64,000 nucleotides of DNA from Planctomycetota bacterium (GTDB taxonomy: Bacteria; Planctomycetota; SZUA-567; H5-PLA8). A program made the position numbers and the translations under genes. Shown here one piece after another: positions 10,510 to 20,419 of this stretch (its first letter is position 1; each line of letters opens with the position of its first letter). The DNA is taken from the NCBI GenBank assembly GCA_015075375.1, contig JABTUM010000001.1:3195895-3259894 (forward strand). The letters are read 5' to 3'. The notes under the pieces were generated by a model. It was not told the DNA's origin. It saw only the letters and a program-made list of their open reading frames with translations, and did no database searches.

Positions 10510-11168
10510 CCGCCACGGCGCCCATTCGAATCCTTTTGGCCGACGATCACCCGCTGGTGCGCGAAGGCCTCATTGCCTGCTTGGCGCGCGACGAAGGCAT
10601 CCGCGTAGTGGGCGAAGCCGCCAGCGGTGAAGCGGCCCTGCGGGAAGCCGAACGGTTGCGCCCCGACGTGGTCTTGCTCGACATCACCATGCCGGGGCTG
10701 AACGGCATCCAGGCGACGCGCAAGCTCAAGGAACTCCTCCCGAGCGTGCGCATCCTGCTGCTGACCATGCACAACAATAAGGAATACATTTTGGAAGGCC
10801 TGCGCGCCGGCGCCGACGGCTACGCGCTGAAAGACGCCGCTCCGCGCGAGCTGATCGAAGCCGTCCGGACCGTGCATCGCGGCGAGCGTTTTTTCAGTTC
10901 CAGCGTGCTCGAGATTCTCGCCGAAGCCGGGGTCTCGTCCGACGAACCGGTCGGCGCCGGCGGAGCGCTCTCGGCCCGCGAGACCCAGGTGCTGGGCCAG
11001 ATCGCCGAAGGGCTCAGCAATAAGGAGATCGCCGCGAAACTGGGCGTTTCGGTGCGCACCATCGAGAAGCACCGCGAACGGATTATGCGCAAGCTAGAGA
11101 TTCACAGCACCGCTGGGCTGACCAAATACGCCATCGCGCACGGCCTGATCGACATGAAGATGCCCTGA
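10506..11168 (+). CDS. NarL/LuxR-family response regulator
   Basis: A 220-residue response regulator. The receiver domain (about 6-125) has the acidic pair in LLADDHPL and phospho-acceptor Asp59 in VLLDITMPG. A linker leads to a LuxR-type helix-turn-helix (about 155-215; LSARETQVL, SNKEIAAKLGVSVRTIEKHR). It is translated from an ATGA overlap with the preceding HisKA_3 kinase, which is its obvious partner. No target site can be deduced. It ends 7 bp from the stop of the convergent sulfatase gene. Confidence 0.93.
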   Translation: MTATAPIRILLADDHPLVREGLIACLARDEGIRVVGEAASGEAALREAERLRPDVVLLDITMPGLNGIQATRKLKELLPSVRILLLTMHNNKEYILEGLRAGADGYALKDAAPRELIEAVRTVHRGERFFSSSVLEILAEAGVSSDEPVGAGGALSARETQVLGQIAEGLSNKEIAAKLGVSVRTIEKHRERIMRKLEIHSTAGLTKYAIAHGLIDMKMP

Positions 11169-11175
11169 GCCGCGG

Positions 11176-12531
11176 CTATCCGCCCGCTTTTCCGTAGGTC
11201 TCTTTCAGCCACTTCCGCGCCGGGAAATGCGCCTCGCCGCCCGGTGAATTGCCGTTGGCGTCGTTCACTTCCCCCGTTTCCGGCGCGTCGAGCACCGGGG
11301 ACTTCAGGAGCGGGTCGTTCGTCTCGCGCATCCAGCGCTCCAGCCGCGCGCGAAGATCTTTCAAAACCTCAGCGCACGCCGGATCGCCCGCGCGATTGGC
11401 CGTTTCGTGCGGATCGAACGCCAGATCGTAGAGCCGCTCTTCGGCGACCGCCTGCTCCCGCCAGCCCTGCTCTAGCCACCAGGCCTTGCTCTCCGAATCG
11501 TCGCAGTTGGGCAGCACCACGCTCGAACGCCGGTCGTAGCGCCGGATGTACTTCCAGCGCTTCGTTCGTACCGCGCGCTGCGGCTCGTATGCGGCGTGGA
11601 AATTAACTTCCGCGAACAGTTCCTCGCGCAGCTCGGTCTTCTCGCCGCGCGCCAGCGGCGCAAGCGAATGGCCTTGCAGCCACTCGGGCTTCGCCACGCC
11701 CGCCGCTTCGCAAACCGTGGGATAGACATCCAGATGACTGACCATCGCGTCGAGTACTTGGCCGCCGGTGAAGCCCGGCCCGCGCAGCATCAGCAGCACC
11801 CCCGTCCCGTGGTCGGTCAGATGGCACTTCATGCCGGGGAAAGCGATCCCGTGGTCCGTCGTGCAGACCACCAGCGTGTTCTCGCGCAGTCCGGCGGCGT
11901 CCAGGGCATCGAGAATCTGTCCGTAGTACAAATCCAGCAGCCGCGCGGAATCGGCGTACAGAGCCATGTCCTCGCGCGTGCGCGCGTTATCGGGGAACGG
12001 CGCCGGCGGGCGCAGCCAGCGCGCGTCGCTGTGCGCCTCGCCCGGAGGCGGCGGACCGAAGTGTTGGCCGCGGCGGTGCGTCTCGATGAAGCCTACGTCC
12101 AGGTAGAACGGGCGTGTGTGCTGCTCCCCGATGAATTTCACCGCGCGTTCGGCATTCGGCAGATCTTTTTGTTCCTGCACCAGCAGCCGTTCGTAGCCCT
12201 GCTGCGTCACGTCTTTGGTGACGTGATGCACGCCGGCCAGCGCGGTCTGATAACCGGCCTTGCGCAGCGTGTGAGCCAGATGCCGCTCGGGATGCTCCAG
12301 CGTCCAGCCGCGATTGACCAGCCCCAGCATCCCGCAGACGTGCGCATACTGCCCGGTCACCAGCGCCGCGCGGCTGGGCGAGCACGTGGGATTCGCGCAG
12401 AATGCCTGCCGGAAGACTACGCCTTCCTCGGCGAAGCGCTGCAGGCGCGGCGTCGAAACCGCGTACCCGTAAGGCTGGATGTAGCGGCCCGTGTCGTGGG
12501 AATGCAGGTAAATAATGTTTGGCTGCGGCAT
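11176..12531 (-). CDS. Sulfatase, N-sulfoglucosamine sulfohydrolase-like
   Basis: A 451-residue formylglycine-type sulfatase. The start chosen is the ATG at 12531, preceded by AAGAGGAG; an upstream in-frame start at 12603 has no such signal. The activation motif CSPSR (Cys50, followed by AALVTGQ) should be converted to formylglycine by a sulfatase-maturating enzyme not found in the window. Metal and substrate residues appear in HSHDTGRYIQ and CTTDHG. The N-terminal HDTGRYIQPYG is typical of the heparan N-sulfatase (SGSH) group. There is no signal peptide, so a cytosolic role on imported glycan fragments is inferred. It lies 81 bp downstream of msrA on the same strand. Confidence 0.88.
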   Translation of the reverse strand: MPQPNIIYLHSHDTGRYIQPYGYAVSTPRLQRFAEEGVVFRQAFCANPTCSPSRAALVTGQYAHVCGMLGLVNRGWTLEHPERHLAHTLRKAGYQTALAGVHHVTKDVTQQGYERLLVQEQKDLPNAERAVKFIGEQHTRPFYLDVGFIETHRRGQHFGPPPPGEAHSDARWLRPPAPFPDNARTREDMALYADSARLLDLYYGQILDALDAAGLRENTLVVCTTDHGIAFPGMKCHLTDHGTGVLLMLRGPGFTGGQVLDAMVSHLDVYPTVCEAAGVAKPEWLQGHSLAPLARGEKTELREELFAEVNFHAAYEPQRAVRTKRWKYIRRYDRRSSVVLPNCDDSESKAWWLEQGWREQAVAEERLYDLAFDPHETANRAGDPACAEVLKDLRARLERWMRETNDPLLKSPVLDAPETGEVNDANGNSPGGEAHFPARKWLKETYGKAGG

Positions 12532-12612
12532 CGGACGGGGCTCCTCTTGAATGAAATGCGAGAAGAGCAGTTTGACCGGAGCTTCTATCGCAGGCAAGCA
12601 CAAGCTGGCTGC

Positions 12613-13446
12613 TCAGCGGTCCGCGCCGAACGCCGCGCGCGCAGCATTCACCAGTTTCTCCCGCAAGCCCGCCTCGGCCTGCGCAAACTCGGCCGACCGC
12701 GCCACCCCGTCCCAATCCCCGTGCCGCCCGGCCAGACCGTTCAATCGCGCGGCCAGCGTGCTGTCGGTTAGCGCTTCTTCCGTTCGATGCAGATCGCTCA
12801 ACACACGCATCAGGTCCGCGTGCCGACGGAGGTAATATTTCTGATGGTAGTCTTCGGCCCGGTAAAAGCGCCCGGCGGGGAGCAGCTCGGTTGTGACCGG
12901 CACACCGCGCGCGCGCTCGATCTCCGCCTTGCTCCGTTCAGCCAGTTCGCGCTCGTCCGGCGTACGGTAAAAAACCGCCGCCTTGTACTGCGGATTCCCG
13001 CGCCGAGCCACGGGACTGTGCGAAGTCCAGAAAATCTCCAGCAGCTTCGCGTAGTCGATTACACGCGGATCGTAGTCCACTTCCAGCGTCTCGGTGTGGT
13101 CGCCCAACGCGTAGTACGTGGGCTCGGGCTTTGTCCCGCCCGTGTAACCCACCCGCGTTCGCAGCACTCCGGGGAGACTCCCGAACCGGGAGTCGGGACC
13201 CCAGAATCACCCCATGGCAAAGGTGGCCGTCCGGATCTGCGCCGGCAGCGCCGCCTCCCGAGCATCGGCGGGCACACGGTTCTCGATGGTCAAAGGTTCG
13301 GTTCCCGAAGTAGCCGGCAGAGCGCAGGCGCTTCCGCCGGAATCCTGCGTCTCCGCGCGCGCCGGGCCGGAAGGCGCTCCGGCGAGCCACCAGCCCGCCA
13401 GCGCCAGCACCGCCGCCACGCCGCCGCCCAGCACCGCTCCGCGCAC
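12613..13446 (-). CDS. msrA: Selenoprotein peptide-methionine (S)-S-oxide reductase MsrA (in-frame UGA = Sec80)
   Basis: Reduces methionine-S-sulfoxide in proteins. Conventional translation splits this gene in two at TGA 13207-13209. Upstream is a signal peptide (cleavage likely after PARA, residue 31) ending TATFAMG. Directly downstream is FWGPDSRFG, then TRVGYTGGTKPEPTY, DHTETLEVDYDP and a complete MsrA C-terminus. TGA sits exactly where catalytic Cys of GCFWG belongs, so I read it as selenocysteine, giving 277 residues from GTG 13446. AAGGAGG lies 5 bp before that GTG. A hairpin just after the TGA fits a SECIS element. No Cys follows Sec, so there is no C-terminal resolving Cys. A nonsense mutation is the alternative, but the intact reading frames and hairpin argue against it. 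Confidence 0.85.
13176..13194 (-). promoter_or_regulatory. Predicted bacterial SECIS element in msrA
   Basis: In the msrA mRNA, 12 nt after the UGA, arm GACUCCCG and arm CGGGAGUC form a perfect 8-bp stem closed by the loop GUU. The loop starts 21 nt after the UGA and its first base is G, as is usual for bacterial SECIS apical loops. An outer GGGG/CCCC pairing (13199-13202 with 13171-13174) could extend the stem. SelB would bind here to deliver Sec-tRNA. There is no U-run, so it is not a terminator. Confidence 0.8.
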
Positions 13447-13614
13447 ACGCGCCTCCTTGCATCTTTCAGCTTACCCGCCTCCTTAAAGGTAAGCGAGCGG
13501 CCGGACTATTCCGCCCCGGCCGGCGGCCCTGCTTCCCGCCCGGACGCCGTTGACACCTCGTGCGCCAACCGGTAGCCTCACCGTTTCGAGACCCTCGAGC
13601 GGGAAAAGCGGCGC

Positions 13615-14124
13615 ATGCCCCATTTCATTCACGACACCTGCATCGGCTGCACGGCCTGTCTGACCAAGTGCCCCACCGAAGCGATTATCGGCGACAAGAA
13701 GACCCAGCACGTGATCATCCCCGAACGCTGCATCGATTGCGGCGTCTGCGGGAACGTCTGCCCGGTCACCTGCATCACCGATCAGTTCGACGGCTTCGTG
13801 CCCAAGAAGAAGATGACCGACCGCCCGCGCCCCGTCGTCAACCTCGAGAACTGCACGGGCTGCGAGTACTGTGTCGATTACTGCCCCGAGAATGTGCTCG
13901 AGATGCGCCTCGTCGAAGGCCATCACGTCAAGACCAGCCATCTGGTCGGCGAGAAGACCTGCATCGGCTGCGCGCTCTGCGCCGAAGTCTGCCCGCACGA
14001 AGCGATCACCATGATCGACGCGCCGCTGTGCAAGGAACTGATCGAGACCGGCAACCTCACCAAGTATTACGTCGAAGGCGTCCCTGCTGCCGACTCCCCG
14101 GCCGATGCCGCCGCGGGCGGCTAA
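13615..14124 (+). CDS. Ferredoxin with four [4Fe-4S] motifs
   Basis: A 169-residue iron-sulfur protein with four CxxCxxCxxxC motifs: CIGCTACLTKC, CIDCGVCGNVC, CTGCEYCVDYC and CIGCALCAEVC, each followed by a Pro. This is twice the cluster content of a normal 8Fe ferredoxin. The C-terminal Ala/Gly-rich tail has no recognisable domain. It is an electron carrier; the partner enzyme is not adjacent. It is divergent from the selenoprotein msrA (168 bp between starts) and followed by moxR. Confidence 0.85.
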   Translation: MPHFIHDTCIGCTACLTKCPTEAIIGDKKTQHVIIPERCIDCGVCGNVCPVTCITDQFDGFVPKKKMTDRPRPVVNLENCTGCEYCVDYCPENVLEMRLVEGHHVKTSHLVGEKTCIGCALCAEVCPHEAITMIDAPLCKELIETGNLTKYYVEGVPAADSPADAAAGG

Positions 14125-14230
14125 CGCCCGTCAATCCGCTTCCGAATTCGGCCGCCCTTCGTATAGAATCCCGTCCCAGTCCGAGCACGCGCCGCATCTA
14201 AAGGGAACCGTTCCCACGCGGAGGCGCGCG

Positions 14231-15262
<1,032 letters not shown>

Positions 15263-15462
15263 GGCGAATGGACTGTGGAGGCGCGGAGGAGGCCCGAGCA
15301 TACACTCGCCGGATGACCCGTATATACGTGACCCTTAGGCTGGGTGCTCGAAAGAAGCAGCGGGTGGAACGGAGTTCGGTAGACTTCCTGTGAGCCGTGC
15401 TGGCGCGCTTTGAGCGACGAAAGCCAAGCCATTCGCGCACCCAATACTCGGCGACTCGAACC

Positions 15463-15927
15463 ATGACCAACCCATTCAAGCCCAAGACGGCCAAGTCGCT
15501 CAAGCGAATGGACAACGTCCTGATCGTGGTCGAAGACCTGGTGGCCGTGAAGGCGTTTTTCCTCGAACTGGGCCTCACGCTCGAAGGCGAAACGACGGTC
15601 GAAGGCCCCATGGTCGGCCAACTGATCGGGCTCACGGACGTCCGGGCCACCCTCGCCATGCTGCGGACGCCCGACGGGCAGGGCGTCGAACTGGACAAGT
15701 TCCACACCCCCCATGCCGTCCGATTCGGTCCCGTGGACGCACCGGTGAACACGCTGGGCATCCGCCGCCTCATGTTTACCGTCGATGACCTCGACGCGGT
15801 CGTTGCGCATATGCTCGCCCACGGAGCCAAGCTCATCGGCGAAATGAAGTACGAGGAGAGCTATCGCTTGGCCTACCTACGCGGGCCGGAGGGCATTATC
15901 GTCGGGCTTGCCGAGCAACTTAAGTAA
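15463..15927 (+). CDS. VOC-superfamily (glyoxalase/dioxygenase-fold) protein
   Basis: A 154-residue vicinal-oxygen-chelate protein with two beta-alpha-beta-beta-beta units. The first is VLIVVEDLVAVKAFFLELGLTL and the second RLMFTVDDLDAVVAHMLAHG, ending YLRGPEGIIVGLAEQL with a metal-type Glu. Such proteins include glyoxalases, epimerases and resistance proteins; substrate is not evident. The start at 15463 is set by homology to the family, as I see no clear ribosome site. It opens a stretch of small accessory genes. Confidence 0.8.
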   Translation: MTNPFKPKTAKSLKRMDNVLIVVEDLVAVKAFFLELGLTLEGETTVEGPMVGQLIGLTDVRATLAMLRTPDGQGVELDKFHTPHAVRFGPVDAPVNTLGIRRLMFTVDDLDAVVAHMLAHGAKLIGEMKYEESYRLAYLRGPEGIIVGLAEQLK

Positions 15928-16202
15928 CGCCTTGGAACGAGTAGCGCGAGGCGGCGAAAAGAGTGCGTTTGAATGCGTGCCCCCTTGAACTTGGTGCGAT
16001 GGGGCGTCCGCAGGCTGTCCGTGCCAGCCGCCAAGCTTAAGGAGGGACGCATGCGACGCAGAGACAAAGCGTAAGCCTTGCGCCGTTGAGCACGGGCGGC
16101 AAATGGATGTCAAGCCACAGGTAGCCTACATAAACCGTAGATTGGTGTGGCTGCCGAAGGCACAAAAGGCGCTCCTCAAGTTAAGCTCTTACAGGACTCG
16201 TC

Positions 16203-16721
16203 ATGGCTCAGATCCCTCTGGACATCCGACCCCTCGAACCCGAAGACTGGGACGCGCTGGGCGAGGTCTACCGGGCCGCTTCTCTGGTGGAAATGAAACT
16301 TAGCGGACGCGATCCCGCGTCGTTCAAACCCCTTACCGAGGAAGAAGACCCGGAGAAGTTTGCGCGGACGAGTTCCGCGATAGTAGCTTGGGTGGACAGA
16401 CGGCGGGTAGGTTTCGCGGCTTGGCGGGATCGCGGAGAATGGGAAGGTGGCGGTTACTTGTCCTACCTATATGTGCATCCCGACTGGCACCGCAGAGGCA
16501 TCGGCGATCAACTCCTTAAGAGAGCCCTAGAAGCGTTGGGGCCGCAAGCTTGGACGCTCACGCCCGCCGGCAACCTGCCGGCCATCAAGCTGTACCAAAA
16601 GCACGGCATGCAGATCGTGAAGGCTCCGGCTCCGGGCAACACCCACTGCAATGTTCGGCTGGCGTTGCCCACGAGCCGGAAATCCGATCCTTGCGTGCCG
16701 GACTTTGGGATTGGAACGTAA
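16203..16721 (+). CDS. GNAT-family N-acetyltransferase
   Basis: A 172-residue acetyltransferase. Motif A for acetyl-CoA binding is clear (LSYLYVHPDWHRRGIGDQLL), followed by ALEALG and the C-terminal NLPAIKLYQKHGMQ. The N-terminus (LDIRPLEPEDWDALGEVYRAA) is the usual first strand and helix. The acceptor is unknown. It sits alone between spacers of about 275 and 155 bp, as an isolated cassette-like gene. The tail after residue 155 looks poorly conserved. Confidence 0.85.
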   Translation: MAQIPLDIRPLEPEDWDALGEVYRAASLVEMKLSGRDPASFKPLTEEEDPEKFARTSSAIVAWVDRRRVGFAAWRDRGEWEGGGYLSYLYVHPDWHRRGIGDQLLKRALEALGPQAWTLTPAGNLPAIKLYQKHGMQIVKAPAPGNTHCNVRLALPTSRKSDPCVPDFGIGT

Positions 16722-16876
16722 GGGCGTGGAAAAGGTACAAGAAGCGTTTCTCAATGGAGCCTCTGCGGATACGCTGGCTTCGAATGGGGGTAGCCGCTTT
16801 TGATCGCAAGCTTAACCACACCAACTTTAGGTTTGTGTGGACTACCCGAGTATAGGCAAGCAGCCGGAACTAAAAT

Positions 16877-17344
16877 ATGAGTTCAACCATGCATTATCAG
16901 ACAAACTACACAGCTAAATTCTGGCTGCAGCGATTCGGTACACCCCGATGTGCGCGCAACTACCACTACTACGCTTACGAATACCTTGACGATCTTTCAT
17001 TTCTTCCCTCTGCGCTTCGGGTGTTCAATGGCTGGCGTCACGCTCCGAAGCTTTTGAAAGAAGTCTCAATCGAGCTTAGAAAGCTGGGCTGGCAGGGCAC
17101 CGGAACGTTTCAAATGCTTTGGCTGCCGCCCTTCGTTGGAGCGGGCGAGAAGGACAATTTTGGCTGTTACATTCTGCACGTGGAACAACGCAACGATGGC
17201 ATTTCGTGGCTCGCTTCGCCAGTTACCTTGCCCTTTCACAGATTATTTCAGCCCGATTCCGCTGTTTATCCACCGCCAGACCCAACCGACCCCAAGATGA
17301 AGTTGCGTCGCATGGGCGGCGTGCGCTGGCTGAGTGACCAGTAG
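16877..17344 (+). CDS. Hypothetical protein
   Basis: A 155-residue protein I do not recognise. It is rich in aromatic residues (YHYYAYEYLDD, WLPPF, SWLASP) and has no signal peptide, membrane helix or cofactor motif. The codon use and base composition are more AT-rich than the window average, as in its neighbours from 16.1 to 17.8 kb, which suggests acquisition from elsewhere. The start is the ATG at 16877; the ribosome site is weak. Confidence 0.55.
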   Translation: MSSTMHYQTNYTAKFWLQRFGTPRCARNYHYYAYEYLDDLSFLPSALRVFNGWRHAPKLLKEVSIELRKLGWQGTGTFQMLWLPPFVGAGEKDNFGCYILHVEQRNDGISWLASPVTLPFHRLFQPDSAVYPPPDPTDPKMKLRRMGGVRWLSDQ

Positions 17345-17410
17345 AGTGACAGTTGGGTTTGTATTCAGCAGGATGAATAAGACTGCACGCTCAAACTCGG
17401 AGTGGAAGCT

Positions 17411-17761
17411 ATGAATTACATGCCGGTTGTAGAGTCAATGAATCGAGTCGGAGCCGGGCGACTGGACGAAAAGCGCACCGCTATACTTTTTGACAAGATT
17501 AAGTCTGCCGGCTCAGTTCAATACTCTTTCCTTTTTATAGTATTCGACAACGAGACGCAGGAGCCCGTTTACTGCGTATCTTCCGAGGTCAATGCGATGC
17601 AGGGATCTTTCGGCGGAGGTACGCATTTCCTAGGAGTATTCGATGGGGCCGGACATGCCAATCACGGCTCTTCGGACGATTGGGGCGATCCCCGGAAGTT
17701 TTTCCAGGAGGCGCTTCGCCTTGCCTCCGAGAAATTCGGCGTGCCTCAAATGGGTCGGTAA
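17411..17761 (+). CDS. Hypothetical protein
   Basis: A 116-residue protein of unknown function from the ATG at 17411, with a GAG motif just upstream; a GTG three codons earlier is possible. It has a beta-rich pattern (YSFLFIVFDNET, YCVSSEVNAM, GTHFLGVFDGAGHANHG) and a helical C-terminus (FFQEALRLASEKFG). There is no signal or membrane segment. Composition is AT-rich like the preceding unknown gene, 66 bp away. Confidence 0.55.
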   Translation: MNYMPVVESMNRVGAGRLDEKRTAILFDKIKSAGSVQYSFLFIVFDNETQEPVYCVSSEVNAMQGSFGGGTHFLGVFDGAGHANHGSSDDWGDPRKFFQEALRLASEKFGVPQMGR

Positions 17762-17815
17762 TACGATCCAGGCTTGTATGGGTAATATGCCGTTATTCAC
17801 CCCTGGAACTCCCCC

Positions 17816-18217
17816 ATGACCCCCGCCGCCATCACCGGCATCGCGCCCTTCTTCATCGTCCGCGACGTGCCCGCAACGCTCGCGTTCTACCGCGACAAGC
17901 TGGGCTTCGAGATCACGTTCCAGGGGCCGCCGGGCGATATCTTCTTCGGCATCGTGCGCCGGGGCGGCGCGATGATCCTCTTCAAGGCCATCGGCGTCGA
18001 ACCGGTCCCGAATTACACGCGCGACATCAAGCAGGGGATCGCGCGCTGGGACGCCTTCGTCAGCGTCCCCGACCCCGACGCGCTCGCCGCGGAATTCGCC
18101 GCGCGGCAGGTCGAGTTCTTCCATCCGCTCTCAACGAACAAAGAAGACGGCCTGCGCGGGTTCGAAGTCAAAGACGCCGACGGATACCTGCTCTTCTTCG
18201 GACGGCCGGAGCGGTAG
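17816..18217 (+). CDS. VOC-superfamily protein (glyoxalase/bleomycin-resistance-like)
   Basis: A 133-residue single-domain VOC protein: APFFIVRDVPATLAFYRDKLGFEI at the N-terminus and RGFEVKDADGYLLFFGRP at the C-terminus, the typical ends of bleomycin-resistance/glyoxalase-like proteins. Unlike the two unknown genes before it, its codon use is GC-rich and chromosome-like. It probably binds a small ligand or metal; function is otherwise open. Confidence 0.8.
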   Translation: MTPAAITGIAPFFIVRDVPATLAFYRDKLGFEITFQGPPGDIFFGIVRRGGAMILFKAIGVEPVPNYTRDIKQGIARWDAFVSVPDPDALAAEFAARQVEFFHPLSTNKEDGLRGFEVKDADGYLLFFGRPER

Positions 18218-18247
18218 AGGCACGGAAAAGGATCTAGTTTGGTCTCG

Positions 18248-19279
18248 TTATTTCGCGAGTTCCAAAGACAGTGTATTCAATTCCATACGGTACTCGATCT
18301 GCGATTCCCATGCCGAAGGCCAAGCTTCGAAGCCCCGATGCGCGCCGACGAACGCACCCGTTAAGCAGGCGATTGAGTCCGAATCGCCGGACGTCCCTGC
18401 GGCGCGGCGAAGGGCAGCCACGGGTTCGTCAGGAAAGAGCAAGAAGCAGAGCAGCCCGGTGGCGAAAGCTTCCTCAGCGATCCAAGCCGCCCCGGTCTGT
18501 TCGCACGGATCGGTCTGACGGTCGGGCGCGCGTAAGGCGCGGTCTAGCGCTTCTAGAACGCCGATACATTCGTCCCAGCCTAGAGTCATGGCCTTGCTTG
18601 CCGGGCGGCGCCAACCTTCGCGGGCCAGCGGTTCAAGCCAGGATTCGGGGGATTTGCAGCGTCGTCCGACGGCGTACTCACGCAGGGCCGGCAGCAAGCC
18701 ATCCAGCGGCCCCTCGGCTCGAGCCAGCCAGGCAAGGGCAAACGCGGTCAAATCGGAGGCAGCCAGGGCCGTGGGATGTCCGTGTGTAAGCGCAGCCTGG
18801 AATTGCGCGAGCCGACCGCGACGAGGGTCTGCTGCTGACCAGTCGGCTAACCGCAACAGCCCCACGGGCTGGACGCGCATGTTTGCGCCGCATCCTTTTG
18901 AATCGTCCTGTGTGGCTCGATACCATGGCAATCCTCGTTCGAGTTCCGCACAGGCCGCCATACAGGTCCGCCCTGGGGCGCGGTCGTTCTCAGGGCTGTT
19001 GGCCCATTCCACGAAGCGCCGACGCAACCGATGCTCGAAACCGGCGAGGTCTTCACCCAATGTCTCGCGCGGGCATCGGGAAAGTGCCGCGCCAACGGCC
19101 AGTGCCATCTGCGTATCGTCCGTGACGCGGGCCGGATCTCCTTCCAGGTCCATCGGGCCGCACGGGGGCCAATTCTCCCGAATCTGCGCGATATTCAGGA
19201 ATTCCGTGGGGGCCGCAAAAGCATCCCCGTAAGCCGTGCCAAAGAGCGCACCGCGAATGCGAGTCATTCGATCAAGCAT
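18248..19279 (-). CDS. ADP-ribosylglycohydrolase family protein
   Basis: A 343-residue DraG-type hydrolase. Metal-binding motifs are clear: GTAYGDAFAAPTEF near the N-terminus, VTDDTQMALAV (about residue 55) and GDSDSIACLTGAFVGAHRG near the C-terminus. The family removes ADP-ribose from proteins, nucleotides or small substrates. The ATG at 19279 has GAAGAGGG upstream and is preferred over a TTG at 19318. Just upstream is an AT-rich stretch that may hold the promoter. No ADP-ribosyltransferase partner is in the window. Confidence 0.9.
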   Translation of the reverse strand: MLDRMTRIRGALFGTAYGDAFAAPTEFLNIAQIRENWPPCGPMDLEGDPARVTDDTQMALAVGAALSRCPRETLGEDLAGFEHRLRRRFVEWANSPENDRAPGRTCMAACAELERGLPWYRATQDDSKGCGANMRVQPVGLLRLADWSAADPRRGRLAQFQAALTHGHPTALAASDLTAFALAWLARAEGPLDGLLPALREYAVGRRCKSPESWLEPLAREGWRRPASKAMTLGWDECIGVLEALDRALRAPDRQTDPCEQTGAAWIAEEAFATGLLCFLLFPDEPVAALRRAAGTSGDSDSIACLTGAFVGAHRGFEAWPSAWESQIEYRMELNTLSLELAK

Positions 19280-19358
19280 AGTCGGACCCTCTTCGTCCAA
19301 ATAGTGTATAATAGACAATAATTAAGAGGTCAAGGGGGCCGTCGGAGAATCCCGCTCC

Positions 19359-20291
19359 TCACACCCACTTCCGGAACCACCGCGTCGCGCGCGCGTACAT
19401 CGTTTCGCTAAAGGTGTGCGGGACGTCCTCGGCGAAAAGGTCCAGCTTCTGTTTGGCTCGGGCCTGAGCATATGCTTTCTTCAGGACCGGCGCGGCGGCC
19501 TGAAAATCCTCGTACTTGCAGGTCGTGTCGCGCTTGCCGGCCATCACCAGCAACGGGCGTGGCGCGGCCAAGCCGTACACCTCGGGCAGGTCCATGTGCG
19601 CGTACAACCCCGGCACGTAGTGAATCGCCGGGACGCGCTCGCCGCGCCGGAAGGTCCCTTCGTAGGTCCTCATGCCGCAGGAGATTACGCCGCAGGAGAT
19701 GCGCGGCTCGAGCCCCATCGCCATGCCCACTTCAAAGCCACCCATCGAATGGCCGACCGCGCCGATGCGCCGTGCGTCGATTTCCGGGCGCGTTGCCATG
19801 ACATCGAGCGCCCGCTTGATATCCCAGAGCATCAGCTTCGCCAGCGACGTCCCCAACATGCTCTGCTTATCGCGCTCGATCCCGTCGCCGTCCCAGTACG
19901 TGCGCCGTTCCTCGAAGCAGCGCGCGTCAAAGGCAAAGGTTACAAACCCTTCCCGTGCAAAGCGTAATGCGTAATTCGCGTGTGCCGATCCAATCCGCCC
20001 CACCGCTTCGCTCTTGCCCAATTCGAACTGCCCCGCGTGCTGGTGCAGACACAGCAGCGCCGCCGCCGGACTCTTAAGCCTGTGAGGAATCAGCAGATAC
20101 GCGGGCACCCAAGCGCCGGGCAGCGTCTGAAAGCGCAGCTTCTCGCGGACGTAGCCGTCGTGTTCCGAACGTTCCAGCGTCTCGATCCGCAGCGGAGCGG
20201 CTTTTGGCCAAGCGCCCAGGCAGGCTAAGTATTTGCGACGTAATTGGTTGGAAGGCCTGGAGGGCGGTGGCTTTTCGGTAATGCGCGGCAT
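19359..20291 (-). CDS. Alpha/beta hydrolase (dienelactone hydrolase/acetyl xylan esterase-like)
   Basis: A 310-residue esterase-type hydrolase starting at ATG 20291 behind CAGGAG. The oxyanion region LLCLHQHAGQFELGKSEAVG, the nucleophile elbow GHSMGGFE, an acid in VMAGKRDTT and the catalytic His in DVPHTFSE are all present. Proteins of this type occur beside carbohydrate-active enzymes and may remove acyl groups from glycans. There is no clear signal peptide from this start. It is followed by no cotranscribed gene. Confidence 0.82.
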   Translation of the reverse strand: MPRITEKPPPSRPSNQLRRKYLACLGAWPKAAPLRIETLERSEHDGYVREKLRFQTLPGAWVPAYLLIPHRLKSPAAALLCLHQHAGQFELGKSEAVGRIGSAHANYALRFAREGFVTFAFDARCFEERRTYWDGDGIERDKQSMLGTSLAKLMLWDIKRALDVMATRPEIDARRIGAVGHSMGGFEVGMAMGLEPRISCGVISCGMRTYEGTFRRGERVPAIHYVPGLYAHMDLPEVYGLAAPRPLLVMAGKRDTTCKYEDFQAAAPVLKKAYAQARAKQKLDLFAEDVPHTFSETMYARATRWFRKWV

Positions 20292-20419
20292 GTGTGGGGC
20301 TCCTGAATAATCTAGAATGGGAAGCAAAAGGGTTGGCGTGGGAGTCTGTACCATGAACAAGCCGACGGGTAGAGCCCGAGGCTCGGCAGGTAACGACTAA
20401 GATCAAAGGGGATTAGCAG

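Noticed and set aside
12613..13167. msrA as a gene starting at the GTG at 13167
   Set aside because: That start would lose the active-site segment. The frame upstream of the TGA encodes exactly the missing N-terminus, so the gene is read as one selenoprotein.
13176..13194. Intrinsic terminator between two msrA halves
   Set aside because: The hairpin has no following U-run and lies inside an intact coding frame; a SECIS element explains it better.
16045..16075. A tiny seven-codon frame after AAGGAGG
   Set aside because: A ribosome-site-like sequence precedes an ATG, but seven codons are too few to claim a gene and no regulated gene follows closely.
16033..16188. A full integron attC site before the GNAT gene
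   Set aside because: Only the end GTTAAGC fits; the matching left end reads GCTTAAG and the inner arms pair poorly.
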